DNA from: an uncultured Tateyamaria sp.
GTDB taxonomy: Bacteria; Pseudomonadota; Alphaproteobacteria; Rhodobacterales; Rhodobacteraceae
DNA: 64,000 bases
Assembly (NCBI RefSeq): GCF_947503465.1
Contig: NZ_CANNDN010000001.1
Span: 1,054,001 to 1,118,000 of the forward strand
Direction of reading: 5' to 3'
Positions within the stretch are counted from its first letter, which is position 1. Each line of letters opens with the position of its first letter. The notes under the pieces are model-generated. The model was not told the DNA's origin and ran no database searches. It saw only the letters and a program-made list of their open reading frames with translations. Of this stretch, positions 32,315 through 40,884 are shown in pieces. The position numbers and the translations under genes are program-made.

Positions 32315-33790
32315 CTAGGGGCGCTGCCCCACGGCGCGACCAGCGCCCTCCGGCACCGGCAATCCCGCATGGGCCTGCGCAATGCGCGCCAACGCGTGGA
32401 CAATCGCGGGTGCAGGCTCGGACGGGCGGCGCGTCTCCAGGCTGACATGAAGCAGGAAATGCTCCCCAGTCGCGAGCAGCCGCGTGCCATCAAACATCTC
32501 GTGGAACAGGTGCAGCTTTTTGTCGGCCCCGGCCAGAACGCGCGTGCGCACCTCGATCAGGGTGCCCGCATGCACCTCGTCCACATGCCGGATATGGGTT
32601 TCGGCGGTAAAGTAGCTGCCGCCGGTGGCGATGTAATCGGCATCGCAGCCGATCAGCGCCATGAACCGGTCCGACGCATCGCCGAAGGCCTGCAAGTACC
32701 GTGCCTCGTTCATGTGGCCGTTGTAATCGGTCCAATCCAGCGGCACCGCGCGCCGCACTGTCAGAATGGGCTGGGTCACGTCATCCAGGGCATCTGCATG
32801 CGCGCCCAGAACGGTGCCCTCCCGCAACTGCGCCTCATGTGCGTTCATAACCGCGCCAGCGCCCCAATCGTTGGCCTTCAGGGCCCGCATCATGGCAACA
32901 AGATTGTCGTCGCGGGCCTTCAACATCTCGGGGATGGTCATGTGGCCGGATTGCGCGTCAGACTGACCTGCGATCAACTCCACCAGATCATCGGTGAACT
33001 CGGGCACATCCATCAACCTGGTCCACGGCCACTTCAGCGCGGGCCCGAACTGCGCCATGAAATGGCGCATCCCCGCCTCGCCGCCCGCGGTGCGATAAGT
33101 GTCAAACAACCCCATCTGGGCCCAGCGGATGCCAAAGCCCATGCGAATGGCCTCGTCGATCTCTTCGGTCGTGGCGACCCCGTCCTTGACCAGCCACAGC
33201 GCCTCGCGCCAGACCGCCTCAAGGAACCGATCCGCGATATGCGCGTCGATTTCCTTGCGCACGCGCAACGGAAAATGACCCAGCGACCGCAAGATGGCTT
33301 CGGCCTTTTCCACCAACGCCGGATCGGTATGCGGCGATGGAACCACTTCGATCAACGGCATCAGATAGACCGGGTTGAATGGGTGACACACCATGATCTG
33401 TCCGGGCCGCGCGGCCCCGTCCTGCAACTCGCTGGGTTTGAAACCCGACGTGGACGATCCGATGACCGCATCGTCCGGGCACGCGGCCTGCACCTCCGCC
33501 AGCACCTTGTGCTTGATCTCCAGCCGTTCCGGCACGCTTTCCTGTATCCAGGTCACGCCGCTGACCGCCTCCGCCAGATCGGTGTGAAAACTCAGGCATC
33601 CTTCGGGGGGCAAGGCCACGTCGGTAAGGCTCGGCAACGCCCGGCGCGCCTGCGCCAGTACCGGCGCCAGCTTGGCCTCTGCGTCGGGGTCAAGGTCAAA
33701 CACCCGCACATCCCAGCCGTTCAACAGGAACCGCGCGGCCCAACCGCCGCCAATCACGCCACCGCCGATGATGGCCGCCGTTTGTGTCAT
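32315..33790 (-). CDS. lcdH: L-carnitine dehydrogenase fused to betainyl-CoA thioesterase
   Basis: A 491-residue fusion. The N-terminal part (about 1-320) is a 3-hydroxyacyl-CoA-dehydrogenase-like carnitine dehydrogenase: NAD motif IIGGGVIGGGWA, then SSTSGFKPSEL and CHPFNPVYLMPLIEVV. The C-terminal part (about 345-485) is a hotdog thioesterase with the signature DWTDYNGHMNEARYLQ. Carnitine is oxidised to 3-dehydrocarnitine; after the BKACE step encoded upstream, the thioesterase would release glycine betaine from betainyl-CoA. The fusion of steps one and three is known in this family. Confidence 0.9.
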   Translation of the reverse strand: MTQTAAIIGGGVIGGGWAARFLLNGWDVRVFDLDPDAEAKLAPVLAQARRALPSLTDVALPPEGCLSFHTDLAEAVSGVTWIQESVPERLEIKHKVLAEVQAACPDDAVIGSSTSGFKPSELQDGAARPGQIMVCHPFNPVYLMPLIEVVPSPHTDPALVEKAEAILRSLGHFPLRVRKEIDAHIADRFLEAVWREALWLVKDGVATTEEIDEAIRMGFGIRWAQMGLFDTYRTAGGEAGMRHFMAQFGPALKWPWTRLMDVPEFTDDLVELIAGQSDAQSGHMTIPEMLKARDDNLVAMMRALKANDWGAGAVMNAHEAQLREGTVLGAHADALDDVTQPILTVRRAVPLDWTDYNGHMNEARYLQAFGDASDRFMALIGCDADYIATGGSYFTAETHIRHVDEVHAGTLIEVRTRVLAGADKKLHLFHEMFDGTRLLATGEHFLLHVSLETRRPSEPAPAIVHALARIAQAHAGLPVPEGAGRAVGQRP

Positions 33791-33805
33791 CTCGTTTGTC
33801 CTTCT

Positions 33806-34123
33806 CTACAGTCCGCCGGTATGGCTCGCGCCCCAAATCGCCGCCACCAGGGCAAAACTCAGCAGGAACACGGCACTTGCGATCATGTGGGGTCGGGTGC
33901 TGACCAGCCGCCCGATCAGGCTGCACAGCATCCCGAACAGAAGCGCGGCGATCACCGGGACCGAGACGCCCGCAAACGGCCCCAGGATCGGGGTCAGCAC
34001 GAACAGACACGTCGCGACAATCAGTGTCCCCGCGATGCCCATCCACCACACGGCGCGGGCCGCAAGATAGGCCGTGCCCCCGGCGACAAGCGGCAATCCC
34101 CCAAGGACAAGCATGCCTGCCAT
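33806..34123 (-). CDS. Small four-helix membrane protein of the carnitine operon
   Basis: A 105-residue, almost wholly hydrophobic protein with about four membrane helices and no charged domain. The ATG at 34123 follows AAGGCGG; the ATG three bases upstream would place the binding site too close. No family is recognised. It sits between the BKACE and carnitine dehydrogenase genes on the same strand, 15 bp before the latter, so it may help uptake or assembly in carnitine use. Confidence 0.65.
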   Translation of the reverse strand: MAGMLVLGGLPLVAGGTAYLAARAVWWMGIAGTLIVATCLFVLTPILGPFAGVSVPVIAALLFGMLCSLIGRLVSTRPHMIASAVFLLSFALVAAIWGASHTGGL

Positions 34124-34168
34124 CATCCGCCTTGCCCTCGGCAAGATGCACCCAAACGGTGTACGGGC

Positions 34169-34198
34169 TGTGCACACTCTGTGCACAGGGTGTGCACA
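34169..34198. repeat. Three 8-bp palindromes TGTGCACA at 11-bp steps
   Basis: TGTGCACA occurs at 34169-34176, 34180-34187 and 34191-34198, exactly one helical turn apart, in the 82 bp between the BKACE stop and the small membrane-protein start. A related GTGTAC lies at 34159-34164. The regular phasing suggests a protein-binding array or an internal promoter/operator. Confidence 0.6.
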
Positions 34199-34205
34199 GC
34201 GGATT

Positions 34206-35120
34206 TCACTGTTTCGGGGCCCGCTTGGTAAGGCCCAGTTTCTCCCGCACCTCTGCCGGTCCCATGACCCGCGCACCCATGTTGTCGATGATGGTGCACG
34301 CCCGTTCGACCAGGTGCCAGTTCTCGGCCAGCACCCCTTTTTCAAGCCACAGATTGTCCTCAAGCCCGACGCGCACATTGCCACCCGCCAGCACCGCCGC
34401 CGCGACATAGGCCATCTGGTTGCGCCCAAGGCCAAAGGCCGAAAAGGTCCAGTCCTCCGGCACGTTGTTGACCATCGCCATGAAGGTGTTCAGGTCATCC
34501 GGCGCGCCCCACGGCACGCCCATGCACAGCTGCACCAGGGCGGGCGCGTCCAGAACACCATCCTTAACCAGTTGTTTTGCATGCCAAAGATGCCCGGTAT
34601 CAAAGGCTTCGATCTCTGGCTTCACGCCCAGTTCGGTCATCATCCGGCCCATGGCCGTCAACATGCCGGGCGTATTGGTCATGACGTAATCGGCCTCGGC
34701 AAAGTTCATCGTGCCGCAGTCGAGCGTGCAGATTTCCGGCAGGCATGCAGCCACGTGCGCCACCCGTTCGGTCGCGCCGATCATGTCGGTGCCCGCGTCT
34801 TTCAAAGGCAATGGCACCTCGGTGTCCCCGAACACCATGTCGCCCCCCATACCCGCGGTCAGGTTCAGGACAACATCGACGTCCGCATCCCGGATACGGT
34901 CCGTAACCTCCCGGTAATACTCAAGTTTCCGGCTGGGTGCGCCCGTGTCGGGATCACGGACATGACAATGCACCACCGCCGCTCCCGCCTTGGCTGCGGC
35001 AATGGCACTGTCGGCAATCTGCGCGGGCGAGCGGGGCACATGCGGGCTGCGGTCCTGCGTTCCGCCCGATCCGGTCACGGCACAGGTAATGAAAACCTCG
35101 CGGTTCATGGTCAACGGCAT
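34206..35120 (-). CDS. BKACE-family 3-dehydrocarnitine cleavage enzyme
   Basis: A 304-residue beta-keto acid cleavage (DUF849) enzyme. The zinc-ligand motif is VVHCHVRD (the HxH of the family), with the N-terminal ITCAVTGSG and later LDCGTMNF and GLEDNLW. BKACE enzymes condense a beta-keto acid with acetyl-CoA to give acetoacetate and a new acyl-CoA. Beside carnitine dehydrogenase the substrate should be 3-dehydrocarnitine, giving betainyl-CoA; this is inferred from context. The start at 35120 follows GGGGAGGACACCG. First gene of the operon. Confidence 0.88.
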   Translation of the reverse strand: MPLTMNREVFITCAVTGSGGTQDRSPHVPRSPAQIADSAIAAAKAGAAVVHCHVRDPDTGAPSRKLEYYREVTDRIRDADVDVVLNLTAGMGGDMVFGDTEVPLPLKDAGTDMIGATERVAHVAACLPEICTLDCGTMNFAEADYVMTNTPGMLTAMGRMMTELGVKPEIEAFDTGHLWHAKQLVKDGVLDAPALVQLCMGVPWGAPDDLNTFMAMVNNVPEDWTFSAFGLGRNQMAYVAAAVLAGGNVRVGLEDNLWLEKGVLAENWHLVERACTIIDNMGARVMGPAEVREKLGLTKRAPKQ

Positions 35121-35232
35121 CGGTGTCCTCCCCGGTTTTGATGGCACTGTGTCATCGCGCCGTGCGCAGTCTTGTCCGAAAACGAAATACGGGGACCAAT
35201 CCCGTCATTTTTCGCACCATGTGCGGCTGTAT

Positions 35233-36276
35233 TCAGTACGGCATCGGGTGCGCGCGGTGCGCCATGTCCAGATCCGCCATCACCTCATCGCTGAGGGTCA
35301 GGTCAGCGGCACCAATGGCCACCTCAAGCTGATCCATGGTCGTTGCACCAAAGATGACCGAGCACATGAAGGGCCGCGTCACGCACCAGGCAAGCGCCAT
35401 CTGGCTGGGGTCCAATCCGTGCTTGCGCGCCACGGCCAGATAGCCGTCCACCGCCTCGAACGCCCGCTCCGTCTTGCGCCCGCCCAGATCGGGGCTCAGC
35501 GACAGGCGTGACCCGGATGGCACGGCACCGCCCTGATACTTTCCGGTCAACAGCCCGGTCGCCAGCGGCGAAAAAGACAGCAGTCCGACATCCTCGTTCA
35601 GGCTCAGCTCGGCCATATCCGTGTCGTAGAGACGGCACATGAGCGAATATTCATTCTGAACCGAAGCGACACGTGGCCCGCCCGTCCGGTCGGCGGCAGC
35701 CAGCCATTGCGCTGTGCCCCATGCGCTTTCGTTGGACAGGCCGAAGGCACGGATGGTGCCGCGATCCACTTCGCGTTGCAGCGCGCCCAGGCAATCGTCC
35801 ATGTTCTGGCGCACGGCGGCCGGATCCTGACCCGAGGGATCATAGGTCCAGTTTTGCCGGAACATGTAGCTGCCGCGATTGGGCCAGTGAAACTGATACA
35901 GGTCGATGTAATCGGTCTGAAGACGCCTCAGCGACCCTTCGACCGCGCCTGGTATGGTGTCGGCAGAGATATCGGCACCGTCGCGCACATGGCGCATACC
36001 GGCCCCGGAGTGTTTGGAGGCAAGGATCATCCTGTCCCGTGCGCCACCGCGTTCGAACCATTTGCCAATGATCTCTTCGGTGCGGCCAATCGTGTCCTTG
36101 GCGATCGGGTTGACGGGGTACATTTCGGCCGTGTCGACAAAGTCGATGCCGACCTCAAGCGCGCGGTCAATCTGGGCGTGACCTTCCTCTGTTGTGTTCT
36201 GTGTGCCCCAGGTCATCGACCCCAGGCACAGCGTTGACACCTCGATCCCGGTGCGGCCCAATGCGCGTCTTTCCAT
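35233..36276 (-). CDS. Aldo/keto reductase, Tas-like
   Basis: A 347-residue TIM-barrel reductase. The N-terminus MERRALGRTGIEVSTLCLG is the family opening. The catalytic Asp and Tyr are in FVDTAEMYPVNP, the Lys in ASKHSG, and the His in QFHWPNRG. Its length is close to that of E. coli Tas. It uses NADPH to reduce aldehydes or ketones; the substrate is unknown. AGGAGGGCACGGG lies before the start. It is divergent from the SOS-controlled imuA. Confidence 0.92.
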   Translation of the reverse strand: MERRALGRTGIEVSTLCLGSMTWGTQNTTEEGHAQIDRALEVGIDFVDTAEMYPVNPIAKDTIGRTEEIIGKWFERGGARDRMILASKHSGAGMRHVRDGADISADTIPGAVEGSLRRLQTDYIDLYQFHWPNRGSYMFRQNWTYDPSGQDPAAVRQNMDDCLGALQREVDRGTIRAFGLSNESAWGTAQWLAAADRTGGPRVASVQNEYSLMCRLYDTDMAELSLNEDVGLLSFSPLATGLLTGKYQGGAVPSGSRLSLSPDLGGRKTERAFEAVDGYLAVARKHGLDPSQMALAWCVTRPFMCSVIFGATTMDQLEVAIGAADLTLSDEVMADLDMAHRAHPMPY

Positions 36277-36367
36277 CCCGTGCCCTCCTGTCTTGGCGGC
36301 GCCGACCCTAACGGCGCTTTGCCGGGGGACAAGCCCAAAAAGCGGGGCGGCCCTTTCCAGTTCAGGA

Positions 36368-36395
36368 TTGAGAACAAAATAAGAACATGTATACT
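36368..36395 (+). promoter_or_regulatory. SOS promoter of imuA with embedded LexA box
   Basis: TTGAGA (36368-36373), 16 bp, TATACT (36390-36395). The LexA box GAAC-AAAATAA-GAAC (36372-36386) overlaps the -35 element and spacer, so LexA would block polymerase. The start of transcription would fall at or next to the imuA ATG (36403), which implies a leaderless message. Confidence 0.8.
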
Positions 36396-36402
36396 CTGTC
36401 CC

Positions 36403-37044
36403 ATGCCGCTCCCTGTTTCTCTTGCCCATCGGACCCGGACCCGCGAAACGCCTTGCCTGCCCCTTCTGCCCGACGGCGCACATCAGGGGTTGGGGCACGG
36501 ACTGGCATTGGGCCGGGTGCACGAAGCCTGCGGGCCTGCCCGGCACCGCTTTGCCCTGTGGCTTGTGGCGCAGACCCGGGGGCCGGTCATCTGGATTACC
36601 CCGGATTGGGGCATCGAAACGCTGAACCCGTGCGGGCTCATGCCATTTGTCGACCCTGCCCGCCTGATCCTGGTGCATGCCAAGCGTCCCGATGATGTGT
36701 TGTGGAGTATGGAGGAAGTGTTGCGGTTCGGCACGGCCCCTTTAGCCATCGGTGATTTGCCGGGGCTGCCGGGGCTGACCCCGGTGCGGCGTATGCATCT
36801 GGCAGCGGAAAACGGGGGGGCGGGCAAGGGCAACGCACCTCTTGGCCTCTTGCTGACCCCTGGCATGGGCGGCGCGCAAGGGGTCGAAAGCCGCTGGCAT
36901 CTGGCCCCCGATCACAGGGGCAGTCCCGGGCGCTGGCGGATGACACGGCTGCGGGCCCGCACGGCGCCCGAACAGGCCTGGGAAGTCACGCGGCACCCCG
37001 ATCAGCCCCTGCCCCGCATCTCCGCTTCGATCAAGGCTGCGTGA
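36403..37044 (+). CDS. imuA: ImuA-like protein (RecA/SulA-related), without imuB and dnaE2 alongside
   Basis: A 213-residue protein. The stretch RVHEACGPARHRFALWLVAQ and the block LNPCGLMPFVDPARLILVHAKR with WSMEEVLRFG match ImuA, the RecA-like accessory factor of the ImuA-ImuB-DnaE2 mutasome. The start at 36403 lies 8 bp past the -10 element with no leader or clear ribosome-binding site. imuB and dnaE2, which usually follow in one operon, are absent; the next gene is yceI. It is either a second, orphan imuA or the set is split in this genome. Confidence 0.8.
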   Translation: MPLPVSLAHRTRTRETPCLPLLPDGAHQGLGHGLALGRVHEACGPARHRFALWLVAQTRGPVIWITPDWGIETLNPCGLMPFVDPARLILVHAKRPDDVLWSMEEVLRFGTAPLAIGDLPGLPGLTPVRRMHLAAENGGAGKGNAPLGLLLTPGMGGAQGVESRWHLAPDHRGSPGRWRMTRLRARTAPEQAWEVTRHPDQPLPRISASIKAA

Positions 37045-37107
37045 CATCCGACTAAATGCCGGGCGCGCGTGTTACCTATTCAACATGCTCGCGAAGAGGA
37101 GACCGAC

Positions 37108-37704
37108 ATGAACCGTCGTCACATGATGCTGGGTGCCCTCGCGGCCCTTGCCCCCATCAGCCCCGGCATCAGCTGGGCCGCGCCGACCCCCTACCGCCTG
37201 GCAACGGGCGGGGCGACCATCACGTATACCTTCATGCTGAACGGTGCGCCGGTCAAAGGCACGGTGCCGGTCAACCAGGCGGATCTCAGCATTGATCCCG
37301 GCAACCTGTCAGCATCGACCGCACTGGTCAGCGCGGATGTGCGCCGCGCCCGCACCGGGTTGATCTTTGCCACCGAAGCGCTGAAATCCGCTTCGGTGCT
37401 GGATGCCAAAACGCACCCCACCGCGCGGTTCAGATCAACACGCGTGACGCTTGGGCCCGGGGGCCGTATCTCGGACGGGGCCACGCTGGAAGGCGATCTG
37501 ACGCTGCGTGGCGTGACCCGCCGCGTCAGGTTCGACGCCGGCCTGTTTCGCACCCGCGGCAGCAGCACGGATGACTTCAGCGCATTGACGGTCATGCTCA
37601 AGGGGCGGGTAAATCGCCGCGATTTCGGCGCCACGGGCTATGCCGATCTTGTCGAAGATACGGTCGGGATCGACATCGTCGCAGAAATCAGGGCAGCAGG
37701 CTGA
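37108..37704 (+). CDS. YceI family periplasmic protein
   Basis: A 198-residue protein with a 24-residue signal peptide; the NRRHMM near the N-terminus could also serve as a twin-arginine motif. The lipocalin-like YceI fold is shown by the LDAKTHPTARFRSTRVT and GDLTLRGVTRRVRFD blocks. YceI proteins bind isoprenoid-type lipids; the role in this organism is unknown. GAGGAGA precedes the start. Confidence 0.88.
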   Translation: MNRRHMMLGALAALAPISPGISWAAPTPYRLATGGATITYTFMLNGAPVKGTVPVNQADLSIDPGNLSASTALVSADVRRARTGLIFATEALKSASVLDAKTHPTARFRSTRVTLGPGGRISDGATLEGDLTLRGVTRRVRFDAGLFRTRGSSTDDFSALTVMLKGRVNRRDFGATGYADLVEDTVGIDIVAEIRAAG

Positions 37705-37770
37705 AAACGACGCGCGCGCGTCGAATCCCCACTAGGCACTGACCGCAGACTGCGCCACAACGGGCGGGCC

Positions 37771-38994
37771 ATGCGTATGCTCATTTCCTTCGCGGCCCTG
37801 TTTCTCTCGGTCATCCTGTTGCAACTCAGTTCGGGCGCGCTTGGTCCTCTGGATGCGTTGTCCGGCCTTGCCCTCGACTTTACGCGGCAAGAGATTGGCC
37901 TGCTTGGGTCCGCGCATTTTCTGGGGTTTTTCATCGGATGCTGGTGTGCACCGCGCCTGATGGGCAGCGTCGGCCACAGCCGCGCCTTTGCCGCGTTCAC
38001 CGCAACCGGCGCCATCGGACTGATCGCACATATGATGATTGTCGATCCCGTCGCATGGGCCGTGATGCGGATCGCATCCGGCATGTGCGTTGCCGGGTGC
38101 TACACGGTGATCGAGGCGTGGTTGCAGGCCAAGGTCACCAATGAAACCCGCGGACGGACGATGGCGGTCTACCGTGTGATGGACATGGGCGCATCACTGG
38201 CCGCGCAGTTGGTCATCGGCGTGCTCGAACCGGCCAGCTATGTCAGCTACAACCTGCTGGCGATCGTGTGTTGCGCGGCGTTGCTGCCGCTGACCCTGAC
38301 CAAGGTCAAGCAACCCGAGACGCCCACGGCCCCACGCCTGCGCCCGCGCCTTGCAGCCCAACGCTCGCCCCTGGCGGCCGCGGGGGTCATCGTGGCCGCG
38401 CTGTCCAGCGCATCTTTCCGCATGGTGGGGCCCATTTATGGGCAGGAAGTCGGGCTTTCGGCCCAGCAGATCGCCTGGTTCCTTGCGGCGTTCGTGCTGG
38501 GCGGGGCCCTGGCGCAATATCCCGTGGGTTGGCTTGCCGACAAATTTGACCGGCGCTGGGTCCTGATCTGGCTGTCAGCGGCTGCAATGGGCAGCTGCGC
38601 CGTCACCGCCCTTGCCACCGACCTGCAGCCCGCCGGGATCATGCTGACGGCTGGCGTCTTTGGCCTGACGACCTTTCCCATCTACTCGGTTGCCGCAGCG
38701 CACGCGCATGACTTTGCGGATACCTCGGAACGGGTCGAACTGTCCGCGGCCCTCATGTTCTATTTTGCATTGGGGGCAATTGCCGCGCCTCTTACCGCAT
38801 CAGCCCTGATCGAAGCCTTTGGCCCGCCCGCGCTTTTTGCCATGATCGCCGTGGGGCACGGGGTTCTGATCGTCTTTGGGTTGGCACGAATGCGCGCACG
38901 CGCGACACCGGCTGAACGCACCCGCTATGTGTATGCGCCCCGCACATCGTTCCTGATCGGGCGGCTGACCGGGCGCAGCCGGGACAAGCGGTAA
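37771..38994 (+). CDS. Major facilitator superfamily transporter
   Basis: A 407-residue protein with twelve hydrophobic helices and a central loop of about 25 residues (rich in Pro and Arg). The loop between helices 2 and 3 (RLMGSVGHSRAF) and the repeat DKFDRR between helices 8 and 9 are the MFS signature positions. The protein belongs to the sugar-porter-like YcaD/MFS branch often annotated as a multidrug or nucleotide transporter. Substrate unknown. The gap of 66 bp after yceI holds a 16-bp CG-alternating palindrome (37708-37723). Confidence 0.9.
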   Translation: MRMLISFAALFLSVILLQLSSGALGPLDALSGLALDFTRQEIGLLGSAHFLGFFIGCWCAPRLMGSVGHSRAFAAFTATGAIGLIAHMMIVDPVAWAVMRIASGMCVAGCYTVIEAWLQAKVTNETRGRTMAVYRVMDMGASLAAQLVIGVLEPASYVSYNLLAIVCCAALLPLTLTKVKQPETPTAPRLRPRLAAQRSPLAAAGVIVAALSSASFRMVGPIYGQEVGLSAQQIAWFLAAFVLGGALAQYPVGWLADKFDRRWVLIWLSAAAMGSCAVTALATDLQPAGIMLTAGVFGLTTFPIYSVAAAHAHDFADTSERVELSAALMFYFALGAIAAPLTASALIEAFGPPALFAMIAVGHGVLIVFGLARMRARATPAERTRYVYAPRTSFLIGRLTGRSRDKR

Positions 38995-39054
38995 GAGGCC
39001 TTTTCCACGAGGCACCGCACTGTTACATGGGCCGCAACCATGCAAGGGCCGGAT

Positions 39055-40767
39055 ATGCAGCGTCATCTCATCACCTCAGCGATCCCCTATATCAACGGGA
39101 TCAAACACCTTGGAAACCTTGTGGGCAGCCAGTTGCCCGCCGACCTGTACGCACGGTACCAACGCGCACGCGGGCACGAGGTGTTGTTTCTGTGTGCCAC
39201 CGACGAACACGGCACACCGGCCGAGCTGGCGGCGGCAAAAGCAGGCAAACCTGTCGCCGAATATTGTGCCGAAATGCACGCCATTCAGGCGGAGATCGCC
39301 AAAGGGTTCCGACTTTCCTTTGACCATTTCGGACGCTCCTCGTCGCACCAGAACCATGCGCTGACCCAGCATTTCGCCGGGCGCCTGGCCGAGGCCGGGT
39401 TGATCCGGGAAGTCACTGAAAAGCAGGTCTATTCGCACACCGACGGCAGGTTCCTGCCTGATCGCTATATCGAGGGGACCTGCCCGAATTGCGGCTATGA
39501 CAAAGCCCGCGGCGATCAATGCGAAAACTGCACCAAGCAGTTGGACCCGACGGACCTGATCGAACCGCGCAGCGCCATTTCCGGTTCAACCGATTTGGAA
39601 GTGCGCGAAACCAAGCACTTGTACCTGCGCCAATCGGCGTTGAAGGATGACCTGGATGCGTGGATCGACAGCAAGACCGATTGGCCCGTCCTGACCACCT
39701 CAATTGCCAAGAAATGGCTGCATGATGGCGACGGACTGCAAGACCGCGGGATCACGCGGGATCTGGATTGGGGCATCCCGGTCAAGCGTGGCGATGCGGA
39801 TTGGCCGGGCATGGAGGGCAAGGTGTTTTACGTCTGGTTCGACGCGCCGATCGAATACATCGCCTGCGCGGGCGAATGGGCCGATGCGCAGGGCGGCGCC
39901 GATTGGGAACGGTGGTGGCGTACCGACAAGGGCGCGGATGATGTGCGCTATACCCAGTTCATGGGCAAGGACAACGTGCCGTTCCACACGCTCAGCTTCC
40001 CCGCAACTCTGCTGGGGTCGGGCGAACCGTGGAAGATGGTCGACCACCTCAAGTCGTTCAATTACCTCAACTATGATGGCGGCCAGTTCTCAACCAGCCA
40101 GGGGCGCGGCGTGTTCATGGATCAGGCGCTTGAATTGCTGCCTGCCGATTACTGGCGCTGGTGGCTGTTGTCGAATTGTCCCGAAACGTCGGATTCCGAA
40201 TTTACATGGGACCTTTTCCAGCAAGGGGTGAACAAGGACCTGGCGGATGTTCTGGGCAATTTTGTCAGCCGGGTGACCAAGTTCTGCCGATCCAAATTCG
40301 GCGAAGAGGTTCCCGCGGGAGGGCAATACGGACCCGAGGAACATGCTTTGATCGCGGATCTGGACGCACGCATCGCCCGGTACGCTGGCTTCATGGACGC
40401 GATGGAGGTGCGAAAATCGGCACAGGAGTTGCGCGCAATCTGGGTGTCCGGCAATGAATATCTGCAGGCGGCAGCACCCTGGGCAACGATCAAGGAAGAC
40501 AGTGACAAGGCCGCGATGCAAATACGCCTTGGCCTCAACCTGATCGCCCTTTATGCGACATTGTCTGCGCCCTTCATCCCGGATGCCGCCGCCCAGATGC
40601 ACATTGCCTTGGGTGTCTCGGAGACGGATTGGCCGACTGCGTGCGCTGACGCACTGGACCTTTTGGCCGCTGGCGACAGCTTTGCAGTGCCCGACAACCT
40701 GTTCGCGAAAATCAGCGACGAGGATCGCGCCGCCTGGCAGGAAAAATTTGCAGGCATCCGCACCTGA
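39055..40767 (+). CDS. metG: Methionine-tRNA ligase
   Basis: A 570-residue class I synthetase. The HIGH-type motif reads HLGN (in [10 protein letters not shown]). A zinc knuckle [17 protein letters not shown] is present. The KMSKS-type motif is divergent, QFSTSQGRG rather than KMSKS. The anticodon-binding helical domain with [15 protein letters not shown] follows. The start at 39055 lies behind AAGGGCCGG; the upstream ATG 39040 is weaker. Alone in its unit, converging on the chemoreceptor gene. Confidence 0.96.
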   Translation: MQRHLITSAIPYINGIKHLGNLVGSQLPADLYARYQRARGHEVLFLCATDEHGTPAELAAAKAGKPVAEYCAEMHAIQAEIAKGFRLSFDHFGRSSSHQNHALTQHFAGRLAEAGLIREVTEKQVYSHTDGRFLPDRYIEGTCPNCGYDKARGDQCENCTKQLDPTDLIEPRSAISGSTDLEVRETKHLYLRQSALKDDLDAWIDSKTDWPVLTTSIAKKWLHDGDGLQDRGITRDLDWGIPVKRGDADWPGMEGKVFYVWFDAPIEYIACAGEWADAQGGADWERWWRTDKGADDVRYTQFMGKDNVPFHTLSFPATLLGSGEPWKMVDHLKSFNYLNYDGGQFSTSQGRGVFMDQALELLPADYWRWWLLSNCPETSDSEFTWDLFQQGVNKDLADVLGNFVSRVTKFCRSKFGEEVPAGGQYGPEEHALIADLDARIARYAGFMDAMEVRKSAQELRAIWVSGNEYLQAAAPWATIKEDSDKAAMQIRLGLNLIALYATLSAPFIPDAAAQMHIALGVSETDWPTACADALDLLAAGDSFAVPDNLFAKISDEDRAAWQEKFAGIRT

Positions 40768-40884
40768 TCAAGTCATGGTGGTGCGTTTTGACACGACCAC
40801 CCGCGCCGGGTGACCCGAAACCAGTTCAAGCCGCCTTGGCGCGCCATGCACGCATCGCCAGATGCGCACGGTGCAAACAGCGCA

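Noticed and set aside
34169-34198. CRISPR-like or tandem satellite repeat
   Set aside because: Units are only 8 bp, spaced 11 bp, with no unique spacers; regulatory palindromes are a simpler reading.
32228-34231. Long plus-strand open frame (667 codons) opposite the carnitine genes
   Set aside because: It is a shadow of the minus-strand genes: composition is His/Arg/Gln-rich, with no motif or ribosome-binding site, while the minus frames match known families throughout.
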